Shown here: piece after piece, positions 22,111 to 34,915 of the stretch
Layout: each line of letters opens with the position of its first letter
Numbering within the stretch: position 1 is the stretch's first letter
DNA from: Rhabditophanes sp. KR3021
Lineage: Eukaryota; Nematoda; Chromadorea; Rhabditida; Alloionematidae
Assembly (NCBI GenBank): GCA_963281155.1
Contig: CAUJLY010000004.1
Coordinates: forward strand, 806,001-870,000
DNA length: 64,000 bases
Direction of reading: 5' to 3'
The notes under the pieces: generated by a model
The model's input: only the letters and a program-made list of their open reading frames with translations
Told to the model about the DNA's origin: nothing
Databases searched by the model: none
Translations under genes and position numbers: made by a program

Positions 22111-25100
22111 AATTAAGTTGAGAATGTTAAACATGATCAAAATCCATGTTAATTTAAACAGGTGCAGATGTATTATAATATATTCCTGACCCTTGGTAAT
22201 CCGATCTGCAATATATTTATATAATCAAGTCTCGCAATACCATTTCGAGGTTCCCTTTGATAAGCTCTAAAAGGTCGGCCATCTGAGGTATTGGCATTAA
22301 TCTAAATATTCTGTTATTTATTTACTTAAAACATCTACCGATTTGAACATCTTGAAAGGTATACTCTACTACTATTACCTTTTTAAAACTTTTTGTGACA
22401 TAAATGCCCTTCAAAGGGAGTGCAATATAGATAGAGGTATTTGAATAAATTAATAAAAAGGAATAGAAAAGAAAAGATATATATGTAATTGGTAATGTTC
22501 CGGCTTATTAACTAAACTATGTTAAATACTCTTTCATAAAAAAGCAGAACAAGATGGGTACAAACTTTTTGATTGGTAATAAGAAGGTGAATCATTGTCT
22601 TTTTTAAATTATTTTGTATGGATTTTTGCTTTCATTTTTATTTATGAGATGATCTCTTTAACTGAAATAAATTTATTCTTCACCAAACATTGATCACCTG
22701 CTTGTGATTTATAAATTTTATGGACAGGTGAATATACAAATTGTTCAGCTTAAAGCTCACTTTTTGTTTGATATTATATTTCCATTCAAATCGTATAAAT
22801 TTATTTGTTAGCTTCCCTAAACCTAGCTACGTCCTAATATCTACATAATAAAATCAAAATATAATATCCACATACCAATATCCAAAACTAATATCATCTT
22901 CCACCAACATCCTTTAATTTATTTTGAAATGCGGCCAGCTGTATTTCATCCTCCCTTCACTCACTTCTTCAACATTTAATTTGAGGAAAAATGTCGGCCT
23001 AAGATTTCCGAGGATACACTTACTTCCACCCAAATTTCATATTATATACCATGTACTTGTCATAATCTTTAGTGCTGATGCCTCGAGACTTTAATTTATA
23101 ATATCTTTTACAATTTGACGCTCTTGTATCCCTGATATTAACACTTCACTTTTATCTATATATAACCTCTTTATGATATTATATTATGTGGGCTACTACT
23201 TCATGATGGCTTGAGGCAAAAGATCCTCTTGTTGTGGTGTCCTGCTACAAGTACCAAATCAGGTCAAAGAAATAGCCAATGGCATGCATTACAGTTCACT
23301 TTACTTTTTTAAAGTACATCTCTCATTTCAATTAACAACACCAAGATCACCATGTCACACAGATAAGCAACATCTATCTCTTACTAAATTAAGTGCATTT
23401 ACTAATTTTATCTATTAAATGTAATATACTAAAAGTAAACATCCCATCCCAAATTAATCTCTCCCCATATCCTCTTAATTTTTCCAAGTACCTAATTGTA
23501 TAAACAACATTACTGGCACAACATAGTTCACACTTTTAACTTTCATTCAATCAAACCCCCAACAATGGGTTAAACAAATTCAAAAAACTCCAATTCATAT
23601 CATATCTATAACTTCATTAAGAAGGTAACACATTCTCGAAGGTAGTGAAAAAAGGAATCTTAAAAAAGTGTTAGTATGATATATATTCTATTGTCTGTAC
23701 TTAATAAAGTAAAGTGCCTCATACATTCATTGCTTTTACCACCCTTGTAATGTACTCTAAATAACAACAACTAACAATAAAGTTCATGTTGTCCCTATTC
23801 ATCAACTTATAATGACACTTTCCTGTTACCTTATTAATAAACATGTTGATCTCAGACTTGTAGATCGAACATGAGATGATCACAGTGGTTATTTCACTGG
23901 CTTTCAGGTAGATTTTTTTGGTTTAAGGATATGTTGAGGTGGAATTTAAGTTTGTGCTATAAATGATGGTTGTAGTTAAAATTTAAGTCTGTGCTATAAA
24001 TTATGGCTGTAGTTGAAATTTAAGTTTATGCTTGTAAACTTTGATCGAATGGGAAGGGAAAGACTAGTTTGTATTTGCGTTATCATTAGTGGGTTGATTA
24101 GTGTTGCAATTCCTTACTAATATTATAGTATCTTAGTATTATTCATTTTTTGTGTGTTGTCACTATTATTGTGCTTAACTATTTGTCATGTATAATTTTG
24201 TGCTCATTTTGTTTGTCGAAAAGAATAGGATAGGAAACAAGGAAATCTTGATTCTTTCTCACTCACACAATTGTGCATCATGAAAAAGCTCTTTAGACAA
24301 TAACACACAGGAAAGAGTGATGATCACTAAGAGCTTATCAAAAAATCACATTCGCTTTTTGAAACGGCTAAGGGCGGAAGTGATTCTTGTTCGCATAGTC
24401 AAGACCTCAAACACATACAGGAAAAAGAGGACCGAAGGAGATATAAATTTATTTATTATATTTTAGTTGGTGGTATGTATGTAATTATATATTTCCCTCT
24501 GTCTTTTTTGGCTGAGCCCAAGCAAAATAACATAAGAAGACTCCTCCCGTCAACGTCCAACACACATCTCCATCCATTCATCATCACCACCATTCTTTTT
24601 TCCATTCATACACCACTACCAAAAAGATTTAGCCTCGATTCTGATTGAGGAGGAGAAAAAGAAACTCCTACATTATCATCAACAATATTCATTCTTCTTA
24701 TCCCCCAAAATATATACACATATATATATTTATATCGTTCCTTCCTGTGCGTTTAGTGAGAGCATTCTGTTTGCTTAGCACCACCAAAAACCCTCTCTAT
24801 TGTATCTGCGCCATCAGTGACGTTGAGGCAAAAAATATCGCGACTATCAGAACAAAAAAGAAAAGTTTGTTTCTGCACATAATTGGGCCTGAACTTTTTC
24901 TCGTCCTCCAAACAATTCACCAATCTGTTCCACTATTTGCATTTCACTTCTTGACTTGCTATCACCCAACACAACAACATCATATCAACTTTAAGTTTCT
25001 ACTACTACCCTACTATCATTCATTCACCTTTTTTTGAGTTATCTACAAAAAATAAAAAGTCATTTTAGGAATTAAAACCATCCTTGTTATTAACCCCCTT

Positions 25101-26256
25101 CTCAATTCGAATAACTGCTTACCTTTCGTTTCCTTTATTAGTCCCATCGCCACAAAAACACCTTATCAAGGGAAGAGATATAAAGTTTAGTTCCATTTAC
25201 CCAAATTTTACTACTATTACAATAATTTAGGGATGTTTTTATCATGTCCAGGATGGTCTAGGTCGACAAAAACGTATACAAACCGTCTCTTATAAAAGAC
25301 TAGCGTATAACCTTATCAACATATATCTTCTTATCTGAACATTTTTTATTCACAACCACCTACAATTTAAAAAGATAATAAGAAGCATGATTAAGCCATT
25401 AATAATAAAAAACGATGACTATTCTTATTATTATTTTGCCCAAGGTAAAATACTTAATTAGTAAACTGATTTTGTAGCGATGATCCATTATTCATACAAA
25501 AAACCTATATTTCTTAATAATGAAAAACAATAGATTTTGAGAGTATTATTATATTTAGTTGTCGATCAAATTGCATGAGCTTTGGAGACTTAAATTCAAT
25601 CCCATCCGACAAAGATTTTTCTACATTTATTGTTTAAAAATATTCGGTGTATGCTAGTCGTCGTTACGAAAAAGTGTCTTGAGCTCACAGGAACTACCGA
25701 CAAAACACATTTCGTTCCCTTTTCTCTATAATGCTATTCCCCATTTTCTTTCTTTTTTATATTTTTGCCTCAATAAATGTACAGCTTTTTTGTTTTGTAT
25801 GGTACACAGCTGGTTGAAAGAGGCATATAGAAGACAGCCACCCAACCCCACCACGACACTCATACTCCCAAAACTTTGAGCCAAACCATCGTATGTCTTA
25901 CTGTAGCTGTTGAATTTATTCTTTCGTGGTCCATTTTATTGCAATGCATTTGATGTACTTGATGCGTCATGTGCTTTTCCTGACTTTTTAACTTTTTATA
26001 ACTTCAAATGAAGATTCAAATTATGGCCACATTTTATTAGATAAGATTGCCTTCGCTTGAGATAAAGGATGTTTTAGAGATAAAAGTTGCGTTGATTGTG
26101 GTTTGATAAGAAATCGACGTTTTCGTTTTGATGTTGATCTATTTACTAAATGTGGCAAAGCATAATAGTCTTATTTGTTTATTATAGGTTAAAAATAAAT
26201 ACAATCTTACCAGGATATTTTAGTATATTTACTATTTGCACAACTCATATTTTAAA
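22111..26256. other. 4 kb non-coding region upstream of the first FoxA gene
   Basis: No splice-coherent gene. The open frames at 24645-25037 and 25679-25879 are pyrimidine-rich low-complexity translations. Holds one short tandem repeat (listed separately) and long polypyrimidine stretches. Likely regulatory sequence of the developmental gene downstream, by inference from position. Confidence 0.45.
23943..24040. repeat. 37-bp tandem repeat, about 2.5 copies
   Basis: The unit begins AATTTAAGTYTGTGCTATAA at 23943 and again at 23980, with a partial, diverged third copy at 24017. The spacing is exactly 37 bases each time. Confidence 0.8.
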
Positions 26257-27456
26257 ATGTCAGGCTCAGACTTTACAGGAAGCCTTCCTTCGGATTTTGC
26301 AGGCGCTCTTCCACCTTATTCAAATGGAATGTCTAATTACGGAAATTACACAGCTTACCAGTATAACGGTGGCAATGGAGGAGGTTATGTTTATCCCAAT
26401 CAAGTCTCAGAAGATCCCTTGTTGATTGATAACTTGTCGAAGATACGGAAAAGCGTCTACACTCGTCCCACCATCGACTACCTTAACCGATCCAACGGAG
26501 GAGGCGAAAATGAAACGTTGACAGTAGAAGAATTTTCTAAATTCAAAAAAAATGGTTTTGGTAATACTAAACCCCAATTTTCGTACATTTCTCTCATCAC
26601 CACAGCCATCCAAAAAAGTGAGTCGGGAATGTTGACGTTAGCTGACATCTACAGATGGATTATTCAATATTTCCCCTACTATAGGCAAAACCAACAAAGA
26701 TGGCAAAACAGTATTAGGCATTCTCTTTCTTTCAATGATTGTTTTGTTAAAGTAGCCCGAACACCTGACAAGCCTGGGAAAGGCTCCTTCTGGACTCTTC
26801 ACAATGACTGTGGAAATATGTTCGAAAATGGGTGTCATCTACGTAGGCAAAAAAGATTCAAATTAAACACTAAAGAAGGTAAAAGATCCCGAAAAAGTAC
26901 GAGTGCCTCTTCCAATAATTCGTCTCAAAATAATTCTTTATCTGATTCAGATCGTATTAAGGTAGAAGTGAAGGAAGAAAGAAATGGGTCAATTGATGAT
27001 GGAAGGATAATCTCTTCACTTACGGCTTCGTGTTCACCCTCTTCTAACTCAGAAACTATAACTACCACGGGGTCACCTCCTCATTTTGTAAATTTCCAGC
27101 ATTTGCCAGGACAAGAGATGCCAAATTCAAATGCATCAAGCCTCCAACAACAAAGCTCAGTCATTTGCCCGATCCCATCACTTTCACAAGTTTCACTAAT
27201 TTCATCAGCATATCCGCAATACACCTCCTCTCCCTCATCGCTCCAAAATATCTACAATGCAGATTTGAGTCACGCAGGACCTTTTTCGATCCCCCAATTT
27301 GGTGAAAAAAACATCTTCGACAACAACAATCTCTACTCAAATCAACAACAATTCCTCTACAATTCCACCAACTTGATGAATGGCGGATCTCCTCTCAATT
27401 ATGCTACAACCTACCATTCTCTCTACCCAACCCCTTACAATCCTTCTTCTCTCTAA
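26257..27456 (+). CDS. Diverged FoxA-type fork head transcription factor (tandem paralogue)
   Basis: Fork head DNA-binding protein of the FoxA class, 399 aa, one exon. The fork head domain is at about residues 105-202, with [30 protein letters not shown] and NMFENG all present. It departs from FoxA at normally fixed sites (KPQFSY in place of KPPYSY; helix-2 region [14 protein letters not shown]). It shares with the downstream gene a pre-domain motif (E-x-TLT-x2-EF...KKNGFG), the basic EGKRSRKST stretch after the domain, an acidic KVE.KEE motif, a SSNSETI motif and a SSVIC motif, so the two are tandem duplicates. C. elegans has a single FoxA, PHA-4, which specifies pharynx and gut. This copy probably took on a narrower or different role. 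The start is the first ATG after an AT-rich leader. Confidence 0.9.
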   Translation: MSGSDFTGSLPSDFAGALPPYSNGMSNYGNYTAYQYNGGNGGGYVYPNQVSEDPLLIDNLSKIRKSVYTRPTIDYLNRSNGGGENETLTVEEFSKFKKNGFGNTKPQFSYISLITTAIQKSESGMLTLADIYRWIIQYFPYYRQNQQRWQNSIRHSLSFNDCFVKVARTPDKPGKGSFWTLHNDCGNMFENGCHLRRQKRFKLNTKEGKRSRKSTSASSNNSSQNNSLSDSDRIKVEVKEERNGSIDDGRIISSLTASCSPSSNSETITTTGSPPHFVNFQHLPGQEMPNSNASSLQQQSSVICPIPSLSQVSLISSAYPQYTSSPSSLQNIYNADLSHAGPFSIPQFGEKNIFDNNNLYSNQQQFLYNSTNLMNGGSPLNYATTYHSLYPTPYNPSSL

Positions 27457-28187
27457 TAACTTAAAAAATAAATTGTCCTCAACAAAAGTGTCCCTCCACA
27501 AACAACTAAACTTCTAATTTATTTAGACGATGAAGCAAAACAAAATTATCAACCAATGTTCCATCCATCTTAAGTAAAGCCCATCCTTTAATACTAATTT
27601 CGTTTGTTTGTTTGGCATAATATATATATAAAGAAAGTACCAAAAAGTATGTAATAATATGTCCTTTCCATCCCTCTTTCTTTCTTTGTAATTATAATTG
27701 TAATTGTTTCTGAGTATACTATATTGTTTAAGAAGTATTTAACCAAATCGTCATCGTTTGCCTTGATTTGTTCGTCTATTTGATCGTTGAAGTTTCTTTT
27801 TTTGAATAAAATTAATATCAAAAAAGTAGTGTATGTTTTAATAAAAAAGAATATGATTTCATATGATATGGAAGTATTTTTTGTCTAGAGGATATTCATT
27901 AGATGGTGGAGTTGTGTGAAAATGTACAGTAGATTCTATTTTTTAACAAGTTGGACCATTGTATGTGAATTTTCACAAGAATCAGGTACAAAACTTCAAA
28001 ATATAAAAAAGCTTTTAATTTGACGTCAGCTAGGGGCTAAAAATAAAGTTATGTAATGGGTTTGTTTACTCCGAGGCACTTAATCAGTTGACGTCAAAAA
28101 CGAAAGTAATGTTCATAAGTAAAATAAGTTTAAATTTGGAAAGAAGGGACAAATAAATAGTAGTTGATGGTATCGAATAAACCAAAT

Positions 28188-28227
28188 TTGAATGAAAGCA
28201 AATTCAGTTGAATAAAAGCAAATTCAT
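28188..28227. repeat. 20-bp tandem repeat, two copies
   Basis: TTGAATGAAAGCAAATTCAG at 28188 is followed directly by TTGAATAAAAGCAAATTCAT at 28208; two differences between copies. Confidence 0.8.
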
Positions 28228-28828
28228 TTAAATAAGGAGTGAGGGTGACAATACGCATATTAGTAGTACTATCAGCTCACTGATGGTGGCCTTGTTATTA
28301 GAAAAGGTCAAATTGAGACGAATGTTTGAGATGTTAATATTGACAAATATTACATCAACAAATATTAGCCTTTCGCAACCACAAGAAGGAAGCTTTTGAG
28401 TCTAAACTTTTCATTCCACCATCTTGCCAAGTTGCGACTACGTTTCTATTATTAATATTTGTGAAGTTGTTAATTAATTTGGAAATATCAATTATTTTGA
28501 ATCTAATTCCACCGTACGCCATTTATTTCAATACTTATGATGTTTAGCAAGACAACACAAAAGACGGCCCAATAAAAAGTGTTACAAAAATATTAGATGT
28601 AAAAATTTATCTATTTCCACGTCCTTTTATTTTCCTCTCTCCTCACTAAAAGCCTTCCCGCAACAAAAAACAAGGCAGCAACACTATCAAAGAAGAAGTA
28701 GATTTATATATCTTCGTCACCAACAGCCTACTATTATTATCATTTTATTTTATATGCGATGAATATGTATATTCTTTCTTTCCCTCTACAGCTCACACTA
28801 TAAAGAAAATTGAAATGACAAAAGTATA

Positions 28829-28919
28829 CCTCTCCATCTCCACCAACCATTCTCTCTCTCAACATAAAAAGGAAACAAATATTTGCACAGTATCACTATG
28901 ACACAGAGGCCCGAAGCTT
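28829..28919 (+). promoter_or_regulatory. Conserved non-coding element, copy 1 (downstream of first FoxA gene)
   Basis: A block beginning with CCTCTCCATCTCCACCAA and ending with AAATATTTG-c-ACAGTATCA, a CACAG-gGCCC segment and AAGCTT. The same ordered string recurs at 34237-34326 downstream of the second FoxA gene, in the same orientation. It lies 1.4 kb past the stop codon of its own gene. It opens no frame and forms no obvious hairpin. The best guess is a duplicated enhancer kept in both copies. Confidence 0.65.
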
Positions 28920-31900
28920 CAAACGAATGATATAGTTCTAAAAAAGAGAGTAAAATAGGCTTTGTACGTTTGATTGTGGCCTTAAAAGCACACACACCAT
29001 CACAATATCCCTCAAATCAAACCACCCAGGTCGTAACATCCAATAAATGTGGACTGCATCCAGTCGCATTTATATTGCTTTACCTCATAATTAAGAGAAC
29101 TGGACCCACCTAAATACCAATAAATGTTTAAGAGATAGGTGTTTAAGGAACCATCAAAGGCAATTAATATGTCCAACAAAAGGCGAATTAATAGATAACT
29201 CATTACATATATCAAAAGAATAAGGTTTAATGTGAGTGTGCGCCCTTTTTGTTAATACACCCAATTACATCATAACATTTATGAGGCCCATCAAAATATT
29301 TTGCTGGTATTGTGAAGATGAATATTATTTCTTTTTAGGTCATTTAATATGTGTGATCAGAGTCGTCTTTTTGTGTTAAGAATTATGAATGTTGGGGATC
29401 AGGAAGGAGAATAAATGTGTGGTACGGTAGAAAATGCCCTGGTTTGTAGTAGCTAATTCAGTCTAAGCTTATTGAAAGGGCAACCTATTACTCAACATCC
29501 ATTTCCTGTCCCAACAAAGCCCTAATCTGCCCGTCAATTCACTCAACTCAAGTACCTGATCTCTAAAAAAAGAAGTAAGCTGATGGGAACGACCACTCTC
29601 AAAAGAACCTCAATCTCTTGTATTTTTTTGAACTTTGCCCACTAATGAAGTGAGGGGTGCCGTCCTAGCAAACCAGGTAAAGTAAACAAATGAAGGTAGG
29701 GTCAGGGCCTGAAACCGACAAAGTACTGTGTAAATAAAGAAACCCAAAACTTTTGAGTTGAGCGTATCAGGTGGCTGTGAACCTGAGAGAAGCTGTGAGT
29801 TAAGCTTTTCCGGCTTAAAAGCTCTTGGACCATCTTTTTGAAGTTTTTGTAGTGGTCTTAACAATAGACACCACCAAAATCTTAATTCTCTTTCTATTTG
29901 GGACCGGAAGATGAAGTGTGTCAAAAAATGATTGGTAAAAAGGATTTTTTGCAATTTTGTGTCTTGAATTGTGCATTGCGAAAAATCCTTTATCCTCTTT
30001 TAATTCTTTCTTGTCACTACCTTGAAACATTTAAACAAAAAAGAAAGTTGTTATTGACTTGAATCTTTTTAACAATTGTAACAATATAGGTAGTAGTTGT
30101 CTTTTTTGTAAAGAAATAAAGTGCAAGAAGTAATGTTTTGTGTTGATGAAACTGTCTCCTATTGCTTTGTTCTTCTTCATCTAGTACTTTTCCACCTTTT
30201 TTGTCAATTCCAGTCAACATCCTCTACCGCACAATCCAGCTTTTCTGGGACCCAAAAAAAGAGGCAACAGAGGAAGGAAAAAGAGGTTGGTAAGAAGAAA
30301 TATAGAACGAGACCTCTACAAACTTCTTCCTGTTACCAGAGGACAAGTCACATATATAACTATCTACATACACATCGCAAAATTGCTGCCTCACTCCTAT
30401 TATTATCACCGTATCACACAACCCAAAAAATTCTACACTGAGCATCTATTTCTAACAAGCAATGCGCACACACAACTACCATCGGCTCTCTTTTTTCCTC
30501 TCTTGAATGAAACTTCTTGAGTCTTCAATCTTTTCTTTAAACAAAACTTGATTTTTTTCCAACCACAACGATAAATTTAAGTTTTTTTGCGCAGACCCAG
30601 TCTTCAGCTCCCTCCATCATGACTAACTTCCTCACACCCTGATTTTTATTTTATTTTGAAAGGAAAAAGAGACACAGACAAAAACTGTACAAGACACCTG
30701 GTTCCGTAAATTTTTGGGCTAGGTGGATGAAATATATTTGTGATTATACTTGCACATTTAGCTTTTACTATATGTTGCTATTTCCTTTTATTTTAAATAT
30801 ATAAATATTTTGTTTAAAGACTTTGCCCATTTTTTGTAAAGCTTATTTGGCGCAACATGATCCCACGCAGTCTTTCCTAAGGTTTAAAGTAGTTGATGGA
30901 TATAAAGATCCTTATAATCACTTCTACTTTTTTGTTACCAGATACATACTTATTATATTCATATGCCCCTTTAAAATCATATTCAATTTCGTTCGTTGCT
31001 AATCTCCAAGATATATATACCAGTCATAATAATATGGTAGTAGTATCAAAGCCCTGCCGGAACTATTTTGGTAAATACAATAATACACACATCGATGACA
31101 CCACCAAAGCTATACACAATTGAGAATGACTCCCACCCTAAACCTCCTTAGAAGATATATGCATTTTAAGTCAGCAGAGGAAAAGCTTCATCTTATCATA
31201 TCATCTATATTACTATTACCTTTATACCAAAAAGAGACTCTTTGCCCATCAAAGTAAATGGCTAATACAGACCTAAATTCATTAGTAATGTGGATATAAA
31301 TTTGCTGGTATAAATTTATTGGTGAGAACCTCAAAATACATTAACACTATCATAACATCCTTTACGATTCACGCCACCCTAATAACTGTGGCTAGTCATT
31401 TGAGAAGTCCTCTTTCCTTGTTGTATGTGCCTTTTATATTGCCACACTCATTATCAAGCCCCTCCATTTAATAGGCCTGCCTTTTTTGTGTCCAATCACA
31501 TTCTGTGCGCCCTTTTGTGGCCTATTAAAAATGAATTTATATTAAATGTACAGTTTATTTAGGATGATGAGGTTCAGTTGTCTCTTTCACTTCAAAGGAT
31601 TCCTTTTTTCCACACTAAAAAATAGTAACGGTATGCTTTGTCAATCATAACACATCCACGTGAGTAAGGTTTGCTGGTACTGCCAAAACAACTCTTCCTA
31701 TCATTTCCACTTTTTTATTTTTTTAGTCCCACTATCTAATCATCTTGTTATCAAGGTTTACAAAAAAAGCGAAGGTATCGTTTTTTGATAAAAAGGAACG
31801 GTTTAGCATTTGTGTTTAGAACAAAAAAGGCCCTGGTGATGATTAGCAATTTTTTACGTTGGAGATACCATTATTTACAAAGGGTTTTTTTCTGTAAAGT

Positions 31901-32126
31901 GATTTCATTATTATATTATATTATTATTATGATCATCAAAATAAGGGGCCCTTTATCGCAAATTATACCTTTTTCATTTTATTTACTCTCTTTTCGGTTT
32001 TGGTATCCTTGATACAAATCAAAATATACCTAATTATTTATACAATTGGCTTTTTTAGACTTTCTTAATAAATATTTGACTTCTAATTTTAGTTCATCAA
32101 TTCACAACGAGAAGATAGAAGTAGAA

Positions 32127-33427
32127 ATGGCTGGTTTAGATTATACGACAGCCGCGGCAATGCCTAACTACTCAGCTACCTTAAACAATTACTCTCCTTA
32201 TACTGCCTATCCATACAATCAGGCAACGACGTATGTTCCAACTTACAGTAATGGCAATGTGATTGGAGGTGCAGGTTCTATGTCAGCTGCTGCAGCTTAC
32301 TCGTCTACTTTTGGCCAGAATGCAAATTTGTTTCAGAATGGACAACAGGCAATCAATCCACTCTCCAATATTTCATTGGAAGGCATTGAGTCATCTAGGA
32401 CTGAGTCATCCAATTCAGGAAACTCTTTCACTATCCCCAATAATAAGCCTGGCGAACAAACCTTAACAGCCGCTGAGTTTGCTCGTATCAAGAAAAATGG
32501 ATTTGGACCTTCGAAACCCCCATACTCTTACATCTCTTTAATCACCCTAGCCATACAAAGAAGTGACGCCAAAATGCTGACTTTGTCTGAGATTTATTCG
32601 TGGATCATGGATTACTTTGCCTACTACAGACAAAATCAACAAAGATGGCAAAATAGTATTAGACATTCATTGTCATTTAATGATTGTTTCGTAAAGGTTC
32701 CACGTACGCCCGATCGTCCTGGCAAAGGGTCTTTCTGGACTTTGCATGAATTGTGTGGAAATATGTTTGAGAACGGTTGTTTCCTCAGAAGACAAAAGAG
32801 ATTCAAGATCCAAGAAAGAGAAGGCAAAAGAAGCAGAAAGAGCACCAGGTCCTCCTCGAATGGTTCCCAACATCTGTCAGAGGGGGAAAGAAATGGGTGC
32901 AAAGTTGAGATAAAAGAAGAACTAAACTCAACCGAGGAAGGGAGACTTTTAAACTCCTCAATGACAGCTTCATCCTCCCCATCCTCCAACTCAGAAACCA
33001 TAATAACTTCCAACTCACCCGGTCAATTCTCCACCTTCCAAAACCAACACCTCTCCGAACAGCAACAACAACAAAACAACAACAACAACAGATCTACTCC
33101 ATCTTCAGTAATCTGTTCAATTGCCTCTCTCCCCAAATGGCACCCCTAGGCGGAGGTCTGACTTACCCTCACTACACATCCTCCTCAGCAGCCATCTCCC
33201 ACCTCTACAACACCTCAACCTCATCAGACAACGGCAATTTCCTGAATTCCTTTGTAGACAAATCTTTCCTCGAAAATAACTTGTATTCAACCTGTCAAAA
33301 CCCGAACCTCTTCTACAACTCAAACCTAATGAGTGGCACCCAAAACGGGCAAGAATTATCCTACCCCAATTACCAACAACTCTACACATCCACCCCACCC
33401 ACCAACAACACCACCACAAACCTCTAA
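32127..33427 (+). CDS. pha-4: FoxA fork head transcription factor, PHA-4-like, with an apparent frameshift
   Basis: FoxA-class factor; PHA-4 is the selector of pharynx and foregut identity. The fork head domain (about residues 130-227) is close to canonical Fox[52 protein letters not shown], then the basic EREGKRSRK tail. The ATG at 32127 is about 35 nt after a strong acceptor. The frame that carries the domain ends at 33149, but the C-terminal homology to the paralogue continues in the next frame from about 33135 to 33427 ([21 protein letters not shown]). The change falls at a run of four C (33131-33134) with no space for an intron. That means either a one-base sequence error or a real truncation to 340 aa. 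With the change allowed for, the length is about 432 aa. The N-terminus is rich in Tyr, Asn and Ala. Confidence 0.88.
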
Positions 33428-34915
33428 ACAAAAAAAGAAAAAACTATTATTTTATTTTTTTTTTAAATGTCACTAATTATATTACTTTACCCTTCTCGCC
33501 ATCTTTTGATTTATTTTTGTGTATGTGTTTTATGTCTATTAAGTTTATATGTCTTTATAAGGGTTGGATGTGCCAACTGTTGATTAAAGAGAAATAAATG
33601 AACTTAATTATATTTTTTGTATGTAAATAGTTTGTGTGAAAATAAAGTAATTTTTTGGTTTGTTGAGGAGAGAGAGTAATTGAATGGGGATGTGTTAATA
33701 AACATTAGGTGTTAAAATGGTCGAGACAAAAGACAGTTAAGTGGATATGGATATTGTAGTTGGTGGGCATTGTTTACCTTGTTAATGATGTAAGGAAAGT
33801 CAAGAAGTGGTGGAATGTTGTGGCCTCTCTGCGTGTTGTTTTTGGAGATTACTCATTCTTCTAGGATGATTCAATTTTTGGGGGTTAAAACAAATATTAG
33901 CTTTAGTTAATAAGGCGTTAGTTGATGTCGGGGATTCATTTGATTGTCCCCAAAGGCAATGGCCAATTATTGAGTTTGATGGGCCAAATTGATGGTGTGA
34001 ATTTGTAGTGGAAATGGATTTAATTGGTTTTTGGGGTGGTACTGTAGTTTTTGCGGATGAGATTAATCGTTTGTTAATTATGTTATTTGGAATAATTATT
34101 GATGTAATGATTCAAATTCATTTTGAATGTCTGGCCATAATATTGGGGATTGGATAGTTAAAATAACACATTTCATTCCGAACAACTTTCAAGTTCTCTA
34201 TCTCTAAAATAAAGTTCTTCTATCCACCACTTCTCACCCTCTATCTTTTCCACCAAACTGTCTATTTTGTCTGTCGATGTTAAAGTAAATATTTGAACAG
34301 TATCAATGCACAGGCGCCCAAAGCTTTATATCAAAGTTATTGGTTGTGGTGGTAAAAAATATATGTGTAGGGCTAGATATATTTCCCTTTATGGAAAGAG
34401 ATGGTGACTTTTGTTTGATATAATAATAATTTATTTTGACAAATGGTATATGTGATTTAAATTAACTTTATACAATGATAATAATAATATAACTATGTGA
34501 TTTGAATGGCTCCAACAACTTGTTTATTTTTTGACTTTCTGCAACTTCTTCCTGAGCACACTGATTAGGCGAATTTGTCTGAAAAGGAAGGAAATGTCAT
34601 AATATGTATTAAAGAAGTTCCGATTATCTTGAAGTGGCTACTTAGTAATCGGTGTTAGCATTCCCGAATTAAGCAACACTGACAAGGTAGGAAAGTTGAA
34701 AGGAATGGACAGGTTAACTAATATAAACACTTTAAATTTAGGTAATTCTATTACCTTCTTAACTACCGCCAAAAAGTACTAATTGGAAGGTACTTAACAA
34801 ATGCAGGGAGGTAATGATAAATAGATTAAGATGTAATAAGAACTTCCAAGACCGTGTTTCCGGTAGACCAAAGAAGGCAAAGCAAAGAAAGAATATCCGG
34901 TTAATCAAAGGTAAC
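33428..34915. other. Non-coding region downstream of the PHA-4-like gene
   Basis: Contains the second copy of the conserved element. Otherwise AT-rich with no supported gene; the minus-strand open frame at 34759-34968 is not supported by any feature. Confidence 0.5.
34237..34326 (+). promoter_or_regulatory. Conserved non-coding element, copy 2 (downstream of PHA-4-like gene)
   Basis: Begins CCCTCTATCTTTTCCACCAA and ends AAATATTTG-a-ACAGTATCA, CACAG-cGCCC, AAGCTT, matching copy 1 at 28829-28919 in order and strand. It lies 0.8 kb beyond the FoxA stop codon. The match in the 3' half is about 37 of 42 positions, with small gaps. Confidence 0.65.

Larger units (their letters stand above)
27457..32126. 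other. 4.7 kb non-coding region between the two FoxA genes
   Basis: 3' region of the first gene and 5' region of the second. The only long open frames (29610-30520) are low-complexity. Contains one element repeated downstream of the second gene, and a 20-bp tandem repeat, both listed separately. A strong acceptor (TCTAATTTTAG, ending near 32091) lies about 35 nt before the second ATG and suggests spliced-leader addition. Confidence 0.5.

Noticed and set aside
24645..25037. 130-codon plus-strand frame upstream of the first FoxA gene
   Set aside because: Polypyrimidine, AT-rich low-complexity translation without homology or splice support.
29610..30520. Overlapping open frames on both strands between the FoxA genes
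   Set aside because: Several frames overlap and conflict; composition-driven, with no recognisable protein features.
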